64,000 nt of DNA from Siniperca chuatsi. Its lineage: Eukaryota > Chordata > Actinopteri > Centrarchiformes > Sinipercidae. Location: the NCBI RefSeq assembly GCF_020085105.1, contig NC_058046.1, forward strand, positions 28,552,175-28,616,174, in the 5' to 3' direction. Position numbers and translations under genes: made by a program. A model generated the notes under the pieces. It saw nothing but the letters and a program-made list of their open reading frames with translations, had not been told where the DNA came from and did no database searches. Positions 26,801-40,500 of this stretch are shown here, in pieces (position 1 is the stretch's first letter; the number at the start of each line of letters is the position of its first letter).

Positions 26801-29800
26801 ACTGCAAGCAAAGAAACACAAATCCATTTTTGGGCTGTTACAGTCAAGATTTCTACATTTTCAGACAACATGCACCAGTCAAATTTAAGAACAGACCTCA
26901 ATACCCAGTCAAACCTATTACAACTAGTATGTGTCTCTCTTGTCCTTCCTGGTGTGTCCTATCCAAATTGTTGCTACTCTGCTTTCTGTTGGGCTACCCA
27001 CAGAAGTGTGGTCTGCCAACATTTAGAAACTCAAACTCTGACTGGGGCTACGCAGTCCTGCACACACACATTCCAGAGGGGGCCCATTGGGGATGGAAAC
27101 AGGAAGTGGTCAAATTTACCCCAGCCCGTGTCAAAACTGTGATTTATCCACACCAGAGTCTGTGGCAACAGATGTGGCAAGACAAAATGAGAAAGGAACA
27201 GGGGGGGAAGTAGGGAAGGAAGACAACATTTACTGTACTCCTCTGTTAGCATAGTTAGCCTCAGAGAAATAGCCACACGAACACACTGTCACCTATTCGC
27301 CTCTTGGCAAAAGTAAGGCTGTTTGCTTGTAGTTTAGCATTCCATTCTAAGCATATTTACTCCACACCCTACACATACACGTCTGTCTGGCATTCCTTGC
27401 ATCCTCTGTGTCCAAATGCTTCCCCATGGGTGAGGGCTGAGAGCAGCGCCACCTGCTTTTTTCATCTTTATTTATCCTGGGAAAGTTGGCTGGGATTGCA
27501 AATGTGTTTGCAGCAATGCTCAACCTCACATTCATGCAGTTGTGAGCTGCCTAAAGAAAACTTTCCCACACCCTAAAGTTACTCTTCAAGTACATTAATT
27601 ACACTGAAACAAAGGGGAAAAGGGCTGCTTGAGTTTTAGTGAGAACCAACTTGCTTCTGCTACAGTTGTCTTACCCTTGGTTAATAGGCTCTGAGTTAGC
27701 CATGTTGGATGTCACTCAGTGTACTGTTTTGTTTTAGACTCTGCATGCAATGTTGTAACCCTGACACAGGCTATTTCAGGCTGAAACATATTGTTTCTTC
27801 TGATTATTGCTTGTAAGTAATATTCACACTCTATGCAGATGATTTCCACAGCTGGATCAGGCATTTGAACCAGCTACCTTCTTGTCCCAGCCAAGCTCTC
27901 TAGCCTTTAGACTACCTCTGCCTCAGGTCTGTTAATGCATCCCCCCACTGAGCAACTGTGGTGGTGGAGCTCTGCAGCTGGGATGTGTCAATAATGCCCT
28001 GTTGTGTGTTGGCCTCCATGTTGGGAGGGATCACAGTGGCGTCCAGTCTGCAGAACAATCTGCCCCACTAGACCCACAGTCTGGAGGGAGCAGCTTTTAA
28101 GGGCAGCAGTTGTTCATCACTACATACAAGTAATGTTGCAAAATGCCCATGTGTTAGCCTGTTGACTAACTTAACTGAAGTCTTTACATAGGTTAGCTGC
28201 TCTACATTCCTCAGTCACTTATCTGCCTGCTGCTGCAACAGTAAGGACCCTGCACAAGGGCAGAAGGGAAGACAGACCCTGTCTTATTCATTTATTTATT
28301 CCTTTCATTGAATTTGGATAAAATAGTTTTTTTGTCATCCACACCTCTGGAGAAATGTTTTGCTGGGTTCTGTATACAGTATATATTGTTATTAATCTAC
28401 ATCCACACAAAGCTGATTTCTTTTTTTACAGTTAATACAAAAAAGCAGTGCCATGTTAGGCTTTGGAGTTTCTGTAGCCACAATAGTCCAACATTAACTA
28501 CACCTGTAGAGAGAGCAGGTTGGCATTATTCTGGTAAACAGGATATCCTTAAATAATCACATAAATGCGTGCCCTTGGCTGAAACTCCCCTCTACATATA
28601 TATATATATATATCGAAATGCTTGTTATTCTTGGTCTTTTTTCCCCTTTTACACACATCTGTGTCTTCTTATTGTAGAAATGTTGCACCTGTGTTGACAT
28701 TATCCACCCTACGAGTAACACAAAGACATTAGACTCCCAAACTCAAACACGTAGTTCAGAGGTTTAGGTGACTTGTTTTGGATAAATGTAAGAAAATCTT
28801 TTTTAAGGAACAATGTTTTTAGATCATTGTAGCAATAAATATTGAAGTAATGAGTCTTATTTCTTAGCATGCCAGCAATAATTTTAAACACATCTTCTAT
28901 CTGAGCTTGTAGCTTACAATTAAAATCTATAATTTGGAAAACTGAATACAAGTCAGCAGCCTCAAGGAAAAAACAAATCAGGGTCCTTGAAAATTGCTTT
29001 GTACAAACATGTCAGTACACAACAAATTTCTGTGGCACACACACACACCATCTATGACCTACTTCTGATTTGACCATGACTAAATCTGGTTGTTGTTTGA
29101 GAAAATGTTGAAAGCAGTTGAAAGCAAGAAAGGCACAACAGAAAGTCACATGGTGTGAGGCAGATGGATGGACACGGGAAGCAAGAGAATAAACATCAGG
29201 CTGGTTTATGATGAAAAATAAACCAGACAAGTTTAGTTTACACTTTATGATGAGAGGAGCCGCTAAACGGAAAAAGTGCATGCATATCAGACACTAACAA
29301 GGGGAGATGCAGTGAGAATTTAAACAAAGCTGACTGACATAGGCTTTTCATACCCTGATATTACAGATGAAGTACAAAGTAAATGTAGTTTTTCATCTGA
29401 TAGTTCTTCTACAAGTCACCAAGTCTGCAAAAATCCAGCCATAGATCTCTTTAAGTAGCTCATCTTTTTAGTTATAGTCAAACAACAACAGCTAAGGAGC
29501 TAGGATTTGTTCTTGGCCAGGGTCCTGGTACAGTTAGGGGATTTCTTCCACGGAGGGTTTATCTGAGGTCTAAACAAATGGATGGACCCATGTGTCATCA
29601 AGTATGTCAACATGAGCATCTGATGTGGTCGGTCATGTCGAGTTAACGCCCAGTACAGTTTAGCCCAAAACTGCGCCGTTCACGCCAGATGGGAAGTATC
29701 CCTCAGAAACCACAGCTGTCCTGAGACTGAAGGGTCAGCAGAATGCTGCAGTGTCTGAAGGGGAGGAAGGAAGAGGAAGATTGAGAGAGAGAGAGAGAGA

Positions 29801-32800
29801 GGCAGACTGTGAGAGAGAAACATGACTCGAACCACATACTGTTGAGGGAGAGGATTCAGTGAAACTTGACCAAAGAACCCATTTGTGGCTCATTTTGCTC
29901 AACACCTAAATACTAGAAAAGACCAGAAGAAGAGATGGCTTGACAGTAACATTGCAACAGTGGATCAATACGTAATTAGTATATCAGATATTATACTGTA
30001 CATTGCTGTTGTAATGACAGATTCTCAATTATTACAGCTCAATGAATTTTAAAGGAATAGTTCACATTTTGGGAAATACGCATATTGTGTACAGGCTGGC
30101 AGGTGAACAGACTAACTGTTTCTCCTTGTTTCTCCTTGTTTATGCTAAGCTAGGTTAAGCATGTCCTTATTAGCTTCGTAATTAATGAGACTGGTATCGA
30201 TCTTCTCATCTCACTCTCAAAAAAATACGTATATTTCCCGAAATGCTGAACCATCCCTTTAAAGAAAATTATATATTTTTTAAGGGTTTTTTTCTTATCA
30301 TTTCATTGAATTTACTCACTTACTATACTTTAGCATCTCGTTGATTGAGAAAATAGCAATAGATAATAGTTCACATACTCCTCAATCATTTATTCATTCA
30401 GAAATTAATTAATAATTTAGTAAATTAATATCTACACCTTAGTAGCTTTATATGGTAATCTTTTAAAGTGTGTAATGTCTTGGTTCCCCTTACAACAACA
30501 CAGGTAGTTTTGGTCAACAAGGAGCGGCTGACCCACCAAAAACAATGCTGGTAGTCTTGGGGTTGATTGAGAATTTCTGTCTGTTTCTGTCTATGCTGTT
30601 TCTTGTATGCCTTTTAACCTGCTAGGAATAAAACTCACTTTAGCTTTTAACATCAAAATCTAAAAATACTAAACAACTTATTCATAAAAATATCTTTGTT
30701 CGCTTTCCATAATGTTGGAGCCTTTGTTAACTCACATGCAAAACCAATAAAACAAAGTTTTTCCGTAGACACACTTAAACCAACACTTTCTACAACTCTT
30801 CAGCCGTTGCGAGAGTGAGTGAGAACAGACTGTTGTTCTTGTAACACGGTACAGTACCCTCTGGCTGACCTTTTGGCTTCTGCGTTTGTTTTCTGTTCTC
30901 AGTAGCCCACCACGACCCAGAGAACACCTTCAACTGCAGCTTCATCGAGCCCCCCTCGGTGGCCGAGCAGCCCTCCCCCTCCTCCTGGTCGTCCCAGGAG
31001 TCTTTCTCTTCCTTTGAGAGCGGAGACGAGGGACCAGTTTACTGTGTTCCCCATGAAGGTGAGTCATCGTAAGAATAAATAAACAGTTTAGTTATCTGGA
31101 ATGACGCACATAAATCCATAATTTGTCTTTGGCATGTAGGAGCCTTGTCTCACACACACACACACACACACGCTGATAGACTTGATAGAAGTGGGTGCAG
31201 TGACTCACCCACTTCTGTAAATCTCATTAGGGAGATAGTTTCTTTATCATATGCCATCTAGGTCCAGGTTTTGCTTCAAGAACAAGTAAAGTATAAACAG
31301 GAAATGGAATGGTCAAGTCAGCACATGGCACAAATCCAAACAGTGACTAACTCCTTGAAGTTTGGTTGAAAACACCCATTCCATCAGTTTCTATTCTGGA
31401 AGTGGCAGTGCAAGTCAGATTTTGTTGTGGGAGATTTTTTTCTGTGTTGTATGATTGATGGATTTTTAGTGCTTTCTCAGTAGTTTGGTTTAGTTCTCAT
31501 TCTCTCTATGAATGGTTCAAGGGCTTTGAAACAATTGATTTTGAGTAAAAAGCCTTGGGCACAAAATGATTACTGTAAACATCACAAAAGGGTTTTGAAT
31601 TAGAGTTGTAACGATAAGATCTGTTGCGTTGGAGCCACTCCAGTCTCAAGTATTTGTATACAAATTAGCAAATGAAGTGGTACAGATATCAGTCATTAAA
31701 TAACATGTGCATTAGTGCTTTTCTGGTGGGAAGAAAAAAATACAAACAAATTCGCCTCAAAGGACTTTGCAATCTGTATAGCATACGACACCCTCTATCC
31801 TTGGACCTTTGATTTAAAGGAGAAAAAACACCACAAAACACTATACTTTTTTTATTGATATACAGCTCTCTCATACAGCATCCACAGTGGCCACAAGTGG
31901 TAATTACAGGATAATGGTATGCTAAAACATAGTGTAATAGTAGCACAAGTACTGTAGAGAATCACCAAGTTGGCGAACGGACTGATATCAGTGACACAAG
32001 CAATATCCATTGTATCGGAAGTTGAAACCTTAGCAAACATTAGCTACTATAAGATAGTGGTCATACCAGACCAAGTAAGGCTGTGTTAGCAAAACCCCGA
32101 AGTGTATTGATTTAAGTTCATTTTATTGCTTATGAATCCAACTTTACATTTGTAAGAGGAAGAATGTGTTACATCTGTCATAAGTTACATAATCTCACTT
32201 TAATTGATACTGTGTATGGATATTTATATTTTCTGATCTGTAATATTTGCTTTATATTTGTTTAAAAAAGTACTTTAATTTTGAACATTGGATAGATAAT
32301 CCTTGACTAATACCATATTCCAATGATCCACAGAATCTGTGAACGAAAGCAAAGAGAAGCACAGCCCTAGCCCAGCAACAGAGAGGCCAGAAGCTGTCCA
32401 TAATGAGGAGGATGCAGGGGAGTACACCTCCCTGAAAGACACCAGTGTCACGAAACCAGAAGGCAGCGAGCAGCCCCTACTCAAATCCTCTGACAGTGAA
32501 GGTTCCACCAGTGGCTCTGAGTCCACCACTGCGGCCCTCTACGCCCGCATTGCACGCCTCTCCAAGCAGTCCAAGGAGGACGATGGCAGCGGCAAGGATG
32601 GGGATGGCACTCCTACACCAGAGGCTAAGCGCAATGGAAAGCCACCACCTTCACCTGGCAAGCCCAAACCTCGCCCACCAGACCCATCCACTAAGCCCAA
32701 AGTATCTTGGATACATGGAAATACTACAGGGTCTCCCCAGCCAGAGCAGCAGGGGCAGGGGGGAATGAAGGCACTTGCAGTGCCAAAGGAGAAAAAGAGG

Positions 32801-33571
32801 AGCTCCAGCGATGTCTCAGCCAAGAGCGAGGAGCGTCAGAAAATGAAGGAGAAGAGCCGTGAGCAACAGAAGAAACAAGAGGGAAAGGAGGCAGACGTCA
32901 ATTGCTCCCCCAGCAAACACAAACCTCTGCGAGGTAAGAAGTCTGGGGATGACCACAGCAGTCCCAGTCACATGGAGCACATCAATGGTGTGGTTCAGAA
33001 TGCCCTCAAGAAGATAAGTAACTTCCACAGTTCCTCATCTGAGAAGAAGAGTGCTGACAGTCCAAAGGAGACCCCCAAGGAGCCACCCAAGAGCCCCAAG
33101 GTTATCCACCCTCATATGAACTCTGAGGCTGCCACGCTCCTGGCTGCTCAGCTCAAGGAGAAAACCCAAAGCATCAACAGGAACGAGGGGACAGGTCTGA
33201 TGAAGACCAATGGTCTCTCCACACCCAAGGGAAACAGGGAGAAACCAACACCTCCACAGAAAGCCAAGAGGACCCCTTCCAGTGGATTGAACCAGCAGGG
33301 CTCCACCAAGCCCCTGCTGCCCACCTCGAGCAGCCTCCAGAAGTTGGTGACACCTGTCACCACCGACCTCGGGACCCCTGAAGCCAAGAGCCCGGAGAAG
33401 CAGGACTTGAACGGCTCAAGGGCAGGGGACCCAGCGTTGGATCCTACACCAAAGAAGACTCCCATAAAAAAGCCACCCAGGAAGAAAGGCAAGGAGGGTA
33501 CTTTGGATACAGCGGAAAATAAAATACCCCAGCAAAAGACAGCCATTATGCCACCACAGGTAGTGAAATAA
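17865..33571 (+). CDS. scarf2: Scavenger receptor class F member 2 (11 coding exons)
   Basis: This is a single-pass cell-surface protein with tandem EGF-like repeats, homologous to human SCARF2 (SREC-II). Exons: 17865-17974, 20166-20224, 20322-20423, 21074-21593, 22127-22345, 22594-22722, 23061-23164, 24530-24644, 24965-25062, 30903-31058, 32334-33571. All are GT-AG, all phases agree, and the product is 949 residues. Residues 1-23 form a signal peptide ending near GFSQ. Repeated C-x-C EGF modules run to about residue 410, followed by a membrane segment at about 421-443 (GVIAAGTLVSFLLIVLLSLL) and a basic juxtamembrane block (CGRFSRISTKLPRIPLRRQK) shared with human. The tail is Ser/Pro/Lys-rich, with the conserved DPSTKPKVSWIHGN and KKTPIKKPPRKK. 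Exon 2 is only 59 nt and encodes VCCSGWGQLGDECLT; it is easily missed. The exon 9 acceptor (ctctaccaacag) is weak, and a rival exon lies just upstream at 24756. Confidence 0.95.
20554..20998 (+). repeat. Teleost interspersed repeat with internal duplication, copy 1
   Basis: It lies in scarf2 intron 3. A module resembling aactattggatagattgcc followed by actttggtgatcc occurs twice about 130 bp apart, and the right end is rich in cagcatgttagcattg-type words and agcatggctgtagact. The copy at 36985-37500 has the same order and orientation. It is non-coding, a common fish repeat by recall; the class is unresolved. Confidence 0.75.
24756..24774 (+). CDS. scarf2: Candidate alternative last coding exon of scarf2
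   Basis: The acceptor tactctctctcatag is stronger than that of exon 9. Joined to exon 8 in the correct phase it completes Lys, then reads YQVVK and stops at 24772-24774. An ATAAAT hexamer follows at once. The result would be a receptor of about 458 residues with the whole EGF ectodomain and membrane segment but almost no cytoplasmic tail. It could be an alternative 3' exon, a nonsense-decay cassette, or chance. No transcript evidence is available. Confidence 0.35.
26100..26390 (+). repeat. Interspersed repeat with ATCGATTA-rich end, copy 2
   Basis: This is the second copy of the family at 11720-12000, same orientation, in scarf2 intron 9. It shares tcattgtaaattgaat, ttggactgttggtctgac and gggctctgggaacttgtgat, and ends in attgattaaatgattaaat. 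Confidence 0.7.
27843..27930 (-). repeat. tRNA-derived SINE head fragment
   Basis: On the minus strand a tRNA-like segment reads gcagaggtagtctaaagg (A-box-like) and later ggttcaaatgcc (B-box-like), with the spacing of a tRNA-headed SINE. It resembles a common teleost SINE by recall. It is not a functional tRNA: the arms do not fold cleanly and the body is missing. It lies in scarf2 intron 9. Confidence 0.5.
30051..30263 (+). repeat. Inverted-repeat MITE-like element, short copy 2
   Basis: The left end aaaggaatagttcacatttt and the right end (aaatgctgaaccatcccttt) are near reverse complements. The middle is reduced to about 150 bp. It lies in scarf2 intron 9 and is non-coding. Confidence 0.8.
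31150..31171. repeat. (CA)n microsatellite in scarf2 intron 10
   Basis: A pure CA tract about 90 bp downstream of the exon 10 donor. Confidence 0.9.
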
Positions 33572-36160
33572 GTGTTTTTAAAGACAAATGGCCAAAGTTT
33601 CTGATGGATTTCAAAGAGACTAAAATGGATTTGTTGGAAAGTGAACCACATAGTTTTTCAATCAAGGAATTTTAACATTTTTCTGTGTGAGTATGCTGTG
33701 ACTCCAGGACCAGTCAAGAGTGAGAAAGGCTTTTAAATCAAGGGCGCAGTTGAATCGTATTGGTGAGTTGTATTATAATGACCTCTATACACCATTGTAT
33801 TTCATTTCAAGAATCCTTTTTTGTGTAACAACTATGTATCAATCTCACACCACAACCTGTGGCTAAGCTGGACAGTGAGAACAGTGGTGCACAGACATAA
33901 TCCATAGTTCATTCATCTCTATTCATCCTCTGCAGTATGTCCACCACTATATTTATATATGGATTGCTTTTGAGGTTGCATAACTGTAATTTGCTATGCA
34001 GGTATCGGAAAAATAGCTAGTTTTATGTACGCTCTCCACAGGTACTAAACGTACTGAAAATAACAAAGAAAATTAGATCCTCTGAGGATTGCAAGCTATT
34101 TTTAATGTTTTGTTTTTTTCTAATTTCTAAGGACCAAAATGCACAAATACAGTTCTACCTTAAGTCACCCTAAATTAGATATGATCCTCATTCTTGATGT
34201 CAAGACTATTCTTTGCGGATGAGGGTCTGCTTAATTATTGTCAATTAAGAGAAAGACTGTTCACATTTTCAGTGTGATTTGTTGGAGAACTTTGTCTTTA
34301 GCAGAGAAAGCACCTTTTTATTTTCCTCCTATCTTGCTACTAGAGCAAGTTTCACATTATTAGGAATGCTTCTCTTTAATCAACTAAATTCGACACCCTA
34401 AAGTACACAAGTTGGTTTTAAGGCTCTCTCAGTACAGAAATGTTACATTTTTGGATTTAAAGTCTTAGCTCTCTTTTGTCCAACTCTGTCAGACACGGTT
34501 TGTTGAAACCCAAACAAGCTCTTTGATCTTTCTGCAAAAAGGGCTGTTTTAAACCTCTTTCATGCTTCTGCTAACACCAAATCACCAGAATGTGCTCTTA
34601 CTGTACGTTTTATTCAGTCAGCTAAACCACTAAACCAAAAGTGAAATCCCAAGCTATCCCATGTCCTCACTTTATGTCATGCTTATAATCACTTTAAACT
34701 CAATTACTTTCTTTATAATACAGCAACATCTGCAGTTTCCCTATTCTGTATTTAAGAAAACATACTGCAAGACAATATCCTCCATGTAAATCAGATGCAA
34801 TAGATAGTTTTGTTAAAGTAATGGGTATTAGTAGCATTCTTTCCAGATCAGACTACAGAAGGAGACTGCCATGTGTCTTTATTTGCTCTTACAGTGTTGT
34901 CGAGAAACTAGGTCAATATTGCCATTTTGAGCTCTTCTCATTTCACATGAATTTGTTTATGCCATCGGGGTATTGTGTGGAAAACAAATCGTCAAAGATG
35001 TTTTGTCCCTTAAGGATCATATTATCTTAAGATAATAGATTCATGCTGAAGTAATATGGTGCTTTAATTTCATTGTTTTAGGGTAAGACTGTAAGGCTAA
35101 ATGGTACCGTGCCTCGAGTGTTAAAATGTGCCTCAACTGTGGATCAGTTTATGCAAAAGAAACTATGTTTGCGTAATGTTGTTGCCAACTTTTATTTCAA
35201 GTGTCGAGCCTAAAATAAGTAAACCAAAAAAGGTGGTGGGGTGGGATACTTAAACTGGACTAATTCAGTTTGTCAAGAGGAAAAAACGTTTTATTTCAGT
35301 TGTTGGTGGATAGCTTTTTTGAAAGTAGCACTCAAAACATGAGCTATGTACAATGGATGATAGGTATGTATGCGGCAGGTTAACGTGCCATTGGCATTTT
35401 TTGGGCTGAATAATATTTTACATTCACAGCTAATTTGAAAAACTGTCCTGGTTTTATGTGTTTTTGTCAAGGTACAACACATTTCTTTGGTTATTTTTTC
35501 AACAGTTTCTACTTGTATACATTGTGTACTTTTTATTATCTTTGTAAGCTGTGCTTATATGACCTTTTTAGTTCTTCGGTTTTCCTTGGTGTCAACGAAC
35601 TGGCTTTCATGTTGTATTTGCTTTTTTTTTTGGTATGTTGCTTATTTTTGGCTCTGAAGCAAATCTACAGTATGATTATTTTCCTCCTGTAAAGTTTACA
35701 TTGGCTTTGTAATTGTTCTCTGTTGATGTTATTGTTTGTGTAACACTTAACTGCATGACGCAGAGTGTAATTATATGGCATTAATAGCTGCACAGGAAAT
35801 CTGTAACCTTCTTGTTCCCTCTGGTTGTTATTATTGCCTCCCATAAAAAAATAACTCATACAGAAAGGATTGTACAATACTACTATGATACCACTGTTGA
35901 AACAATTGCATATACTTAAAACCATAACATTGTGTAATTATGAAGTGGCAATTTTTATCTGACTGGCCCGTGCCTGTTTTTATAGGCTTACAGTGCATTT
36001 TTGTAAAGAAGGGCCTGAAAAGCTGCAACAACGTTACCAACTGTAAGGTATATTTTGTCTTTTGTGGTTAGTTTTTAGCAACTTTGATTTGCATTTGTGT
36101 ATGGTAATTAAATTGGTGTTTCCTCATTTACTTCTTTGGAATAAAAAAGCAATACATGTA
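33572..36160 (+). other. scarf2: Probable scarf2 3' UTR
   Basis: AT-rich, non-coding DNA follows the stop codon without any repeat I recognise. The first well-placed AATAAA I see in it is at 36140-36145. Open frames here are short and unlike known proteins. The extent is inferred from the signal only. Confidence 0.5.
36140..36145 (+). terminator. scarf2: Possible scarf2 poly(A) signal
   Basis: AATAAA within tttggaataaaaaagc, about 2.57 kb after the scarf2 stop. Earlier variant hexamers may be used as well. Confidence 0.4.
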
Positions 36161-36984
36161 GCTCTAGTCAAACCAGAACTTAAAAATCGGTCCTCATTTA
36201 ATCGATTTACAACGACACTCATCATATACCAATTCACTAAGACCCCATTCGTTCTCATGGGGACATGACCTCTCCTTGGCATCTTCTCCCAGTGTCTTAT
36301 TCCAGAGTACAATCTACTAGAACAACAATAAGGTCAAAGGGGATGTATTGGGTAATACACGACATATATCTCTTATTGTATTCTTCAAACAGATTCAGTT
36401 GAATGCTCATTGATATCTGACCCTTTCCTGTGACTCTGGGCTACTGTGAGTCCTCCAAAGTCGTTCAGTCACAGCAGCTCATCAAAGTGCCCGAGGGAAC
36501 CAGGGAACTGTTCATTTGGCTCCTTCAGGATGGGGGGACAAGAGCTCCTTTCATGCGGGAAAAACAGTGGAAACTCTGTGCTAAGGAGTTAATCATGCGC
36601 TGCATATGTGTCCTCTTTTGGCAGGGAGGAGAGGGATATAGCAGGGCTGGGCCACAAGGCAATGAAGGAGGATGAATGGATGGATATAAGGATGGATGGA
36701 TAGGTCATGTGATGGGTAATTGGAACCAGAAGGTGAAGTGGCTTTGTTTTGGATTCTACACTTTTGACATGGTGTGCTACTTACTATGTACATGTGTGTA
36801 ATTCATGCAAAACTGTTTTCCAGGGCAACAGAACTTGTCAGGTACTTACTTATTTTGTCTTGTCTTGATGTTGGCAACAAATAGATGTTGATCTATGATC
36901 TATTGATTTATAGCATTTATACCATTCTGAAAAGATAAAAACTATTGAAAGGTTAGCTCAGCATGGACTGCCTTTCCTTGTTTT

Positions 36985-37500
36985 TTCTGTTGAACAACTG
37001 TTGGATGGATTTGGATGGACATTCATGCTTCCAGACAATGTATCCTTATGACTTTTGTGATCCCCTGACATTTCCTCTTGGGCCACCTTGAAGTTGATAT
37101 ATGTAGTTTTGAGTGAAATGTCTCAACAACTATTGAATGGATTGCCATGAAATTTGGTTTAGACATCCATGGTCCCCCTCAGGCTGAATTTTAATAACTT
37201 TGTTGATCCCTTAACTTTTTATCTAGTGCCATCATCAGGTAAAAACTTGAATTTGTCCAATACTTTGGTTTATGACCAAATACCTGCAGAACTAATGACA
37301 TTCCCATCTGTATTTCCTTGTTTAGTGCTAATTAGAAAATGTTACCATACTAACACTAAGATGGTAAAGATTATGCTTGCTAAACATCAGTATTTTAATA
37401 TTGTCTTTGTGAGCATGTTGTTAGCATGCTAATGTTAGCGTTTAGCTCAAATAACCACTGTGTACAGTCTCACAGATGGGCTAAACTGGCTGTGGACTTA
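36985..37500 (+). repeat. Teleost interspersed repeat with internal duplication, copy 2
   Basis: Same family and orientation as 20554-20998. The module ttgaatggattgccatgaaa, then actttgttgatcccttaac, is followed by a right end rich in gttagcatgctaatgttagc and ending near ggctgtggacttag. Confidence 0.75.
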
Positions 37501-40500
37501 GTCTTGTTTGGTTTTAGTCTTAATAGGTCACAACTTAATCTGGTTTAGGTCTTTCCTTTTTTGGCTCTGTTTTGGACCTGGTCTTAAGTCTGATTCAGCT
37601 ACCACAGCCTTGATGTCTCCAAATCAATCTTCATTTTAACTTCCTTTAAAGACTGTCCGCCAAACCCCATACCGGAATCTCTACACTTTCCCCCCTAAAT
37701 CATCCCAATTTTCATGTGACAATGGCTTGAAGTCTGATTCATTGCTAGGATGGAGAGGAATGTTGACACAACTGCCTCCATCTGCCCATCTTCAACTCGC
37801 AAATGGAGAAGATTCTCAGCTGAGCATACCAACACATGTTCTCTGGTTTGTCATCCTTGACATGTTGTGGGAAAGTCACAGCTTGGAAATGTGCATTGCG
37901 TGTCATCACTGTGCAGCATTTCAGGATAAACTGTGTTGACTGAGCATGTGTACAACCTGTGAGGGATTTCTGTGCCTGCTGCTTTTGAATGGATATATAA
38001 ATTGGAGGGGCCTGTGTATGGAACTTGGCCTTTCCATATCCCCTCTGCAGTTAGCTAAGAGTAATATTTTGCTGGTTTTATTGACTTGGTATTGAAGGTT
38101 GACATAAATTCGCTTTGGCGCTGCAACACAAAAGAACACAAAAGAGCGACTATACAGGATAACGCAAAGCTTGGTCAAAAAGTCAGGGTTAGGAGTGTGG
38201 GAAGGGGGTTCAATGACATGTCGCTGCTAGTCTAAACATGACTTGGAGCTGGGGAGCCCTCAGTGTGCCAAGACTATAGAAACAGCGAGGCATTAAAACT
38301 CAGGCCCTATGAGTCAGCCAAAAGCCCTGGACTCAGAAAACCTATTCCAGTCCCTGTGTTTCCATGGCAACGGGAACAGATTGGAACCACATCTGGTAGC
38401 CATTTCAGTCCCTGCAAGGAGAAGAAGAAAGAAATTTATGAGTGAGGGGGAAAAAGACAAATATTTTCTGCAATGCAAAGCAGAAAGAAAGTGGAGTCGA
38501 GTTACACTTGAAAGCGGTTGAAAATATTAATTCTACCATGGACTCAGTCAAGAGCAGTTTTTCGGTGCCCATGTAAATTCAGGATAATGGATTAAGCTTT
38601 ACTCCATTTAAGTTGAAATCTTGTAAAAAAACATTCAGTGGAAAGCAACTTCTATTAGCATACATGCATAGATATGCGCAAGAAACAAATGAGGCAAGAT
38701 TTCCATGTGGTCATATAAAGCAATTTTCTGTGCAAATCCCCTTATTTGTTCTGAAACCTATTGTTGAAATGCTTGCAGTGTCCATGAGCTTAAGTTATTT
38801 CTCAAAAAACTCCATGTAAGAGTCTGAGGTTTTGATGTTTACAATTGAAAAGTAGCTTTTTGTTTTAGTGCTCAAACCGATTGTTTGACTGTCTGACATA
38901 AATGTGTGTCTGTTGCAGCATTATTTCCTAAAATCATTTCCCCGGCTGATTCATTGCATCAGACACGGCCAGAGGAGATTTGAAAATGCTGTTTTCGTCT
39001 ATTATCCCTGTCGACGCGCTGTCTGCGAGAAACGCTGTCTAATTGCAGTCCTCCTTACACGTTAAATGTTGTTTCTCAGCCCTGTGGAAATGCAGTAACT
39101 ATGAAATGACATTTACTGGAAATGAAGCTGGTGCTTTTCTTGAGCCAAAACCACTGAGAACTGAGGTCAGCGCGCAACCAGAATGGGGAGGAGAAACAGG
39201 GCCAGCATCAAAATGTGTGTTTATAGATTTCCAGTGACATCTACTCACTAACTCTGCGATTTAAGACGGCCATTATAATAGACCCGAAACTCCCTTGCAG
39301 TGGCACTGAATGAAAAAAGGCCGCTCTTAATGCACAAATTAAGAGCAACCACACAACAAGTCGACCTCCCAAATAGATCCTCAGACAAGCTGGTGAAGCG
39401 CAGAAACTAGATGAAAAGAACGGAAACTGTCTCAGTTTGAGATGGATAAACTTATCAGTATTGGGCTTGAAGTCAATGTACGACACTGAAAACTGTTAGG
39501 GTGCAGTGTTAGGAAATAAAGCTTCTGGAAGACAGACACACACACACACACACACACAGTTTTCATCTTGACTAGTTCTGTAAATGTGGAAATACAAATG
39601 AATTTGAATAGCCAGAAATGTAATTACCTATAGTTTCTCTCTCTATCCTGATGGAGATTTGTCTTTCTTTTTTTCTTTTCTTCCACATGGAGGGGTGTGC
39701 AAACAGTTGTCTGGGACTGCAAATTGCCCTAGATTTTTCCCCCTTTGTCAGCATAATTCTATGGAACGAGTGTATCAGGGGAGAAGATTTGGATGGCTAA
39801 TAGAAAGCAGAACAGTCAGATGTCCTTTCTTTCTTCTTCCTCTTTCTTTTAAACCCTCTCTCCTTCTCTCATGTTCTTCTCTGCAGCCTATTTCCCTTCT
39901 CCCTCATTCACTCCTTATTCTCTCTCCTCCTCCCCCTATCCTTTATTCCCTCACACACCCATCCATCCGCTATCTGCGCAGTAAAGTGGGACTTCAGACT
40001 TCATAATGTGGCTTGAGGTTTCAGCTTTCACATAATTCCACAGGCTGACTCAAAGTTTTTTGTTTCCTTTCTGCTTCTCACTCACTCCAACCTGGAGCAG
40101 CAGAGACAGAGAGAGAAAGCTGCTGCCTTATTCCAGATATCGGGATGGAAAATGATCACAAGACCGAATGTGTCTGCCCAAACCCAAGGAAAATAAGCAG
40201 ATGGCTTATGTTTTTATGCACTGAACCCCAACTGTCCCGACAATCAGTCCTGTCTGCGACCGACGAACTGTAGCTTACAACAGCTTTGTTGTTTGAGACG
40301 CAAACTTTCACTACAAATTTTTGCCAAAACCAGTCACAGAAACACATGTTGATGAATGAGTTACTCGCCTTTACCCTGCAGGAACATTTCCCTGTTTTTC
40401 AAACCTTATCAGATTTTGCTTTATCACGTCTTTGTGACTCAGAGGTCAGGTCATGATTATTCACACCTGTCTTATCCACGGCCTATTTGGTTAGACACGC

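Noticed and set aside
26791..27213. 140-codon plus frame in scarf2 intron 9
   Set aside because: Low-quality composition, no domain, no splice logic, and it is not in phase with the host exons.
27843..27930. Functional tRNA gene on the minus strand
   Set aside because: A- and B-box-like words exist but the cloverleaf arms do not pair, so a SINE head fragment is the better call.
32445..33651. Long secondary frames, including a 167-codon minus frame
   Set aside because: They overlap scarf2 exon 11 and result from its lack of stop-like codons; no homology.
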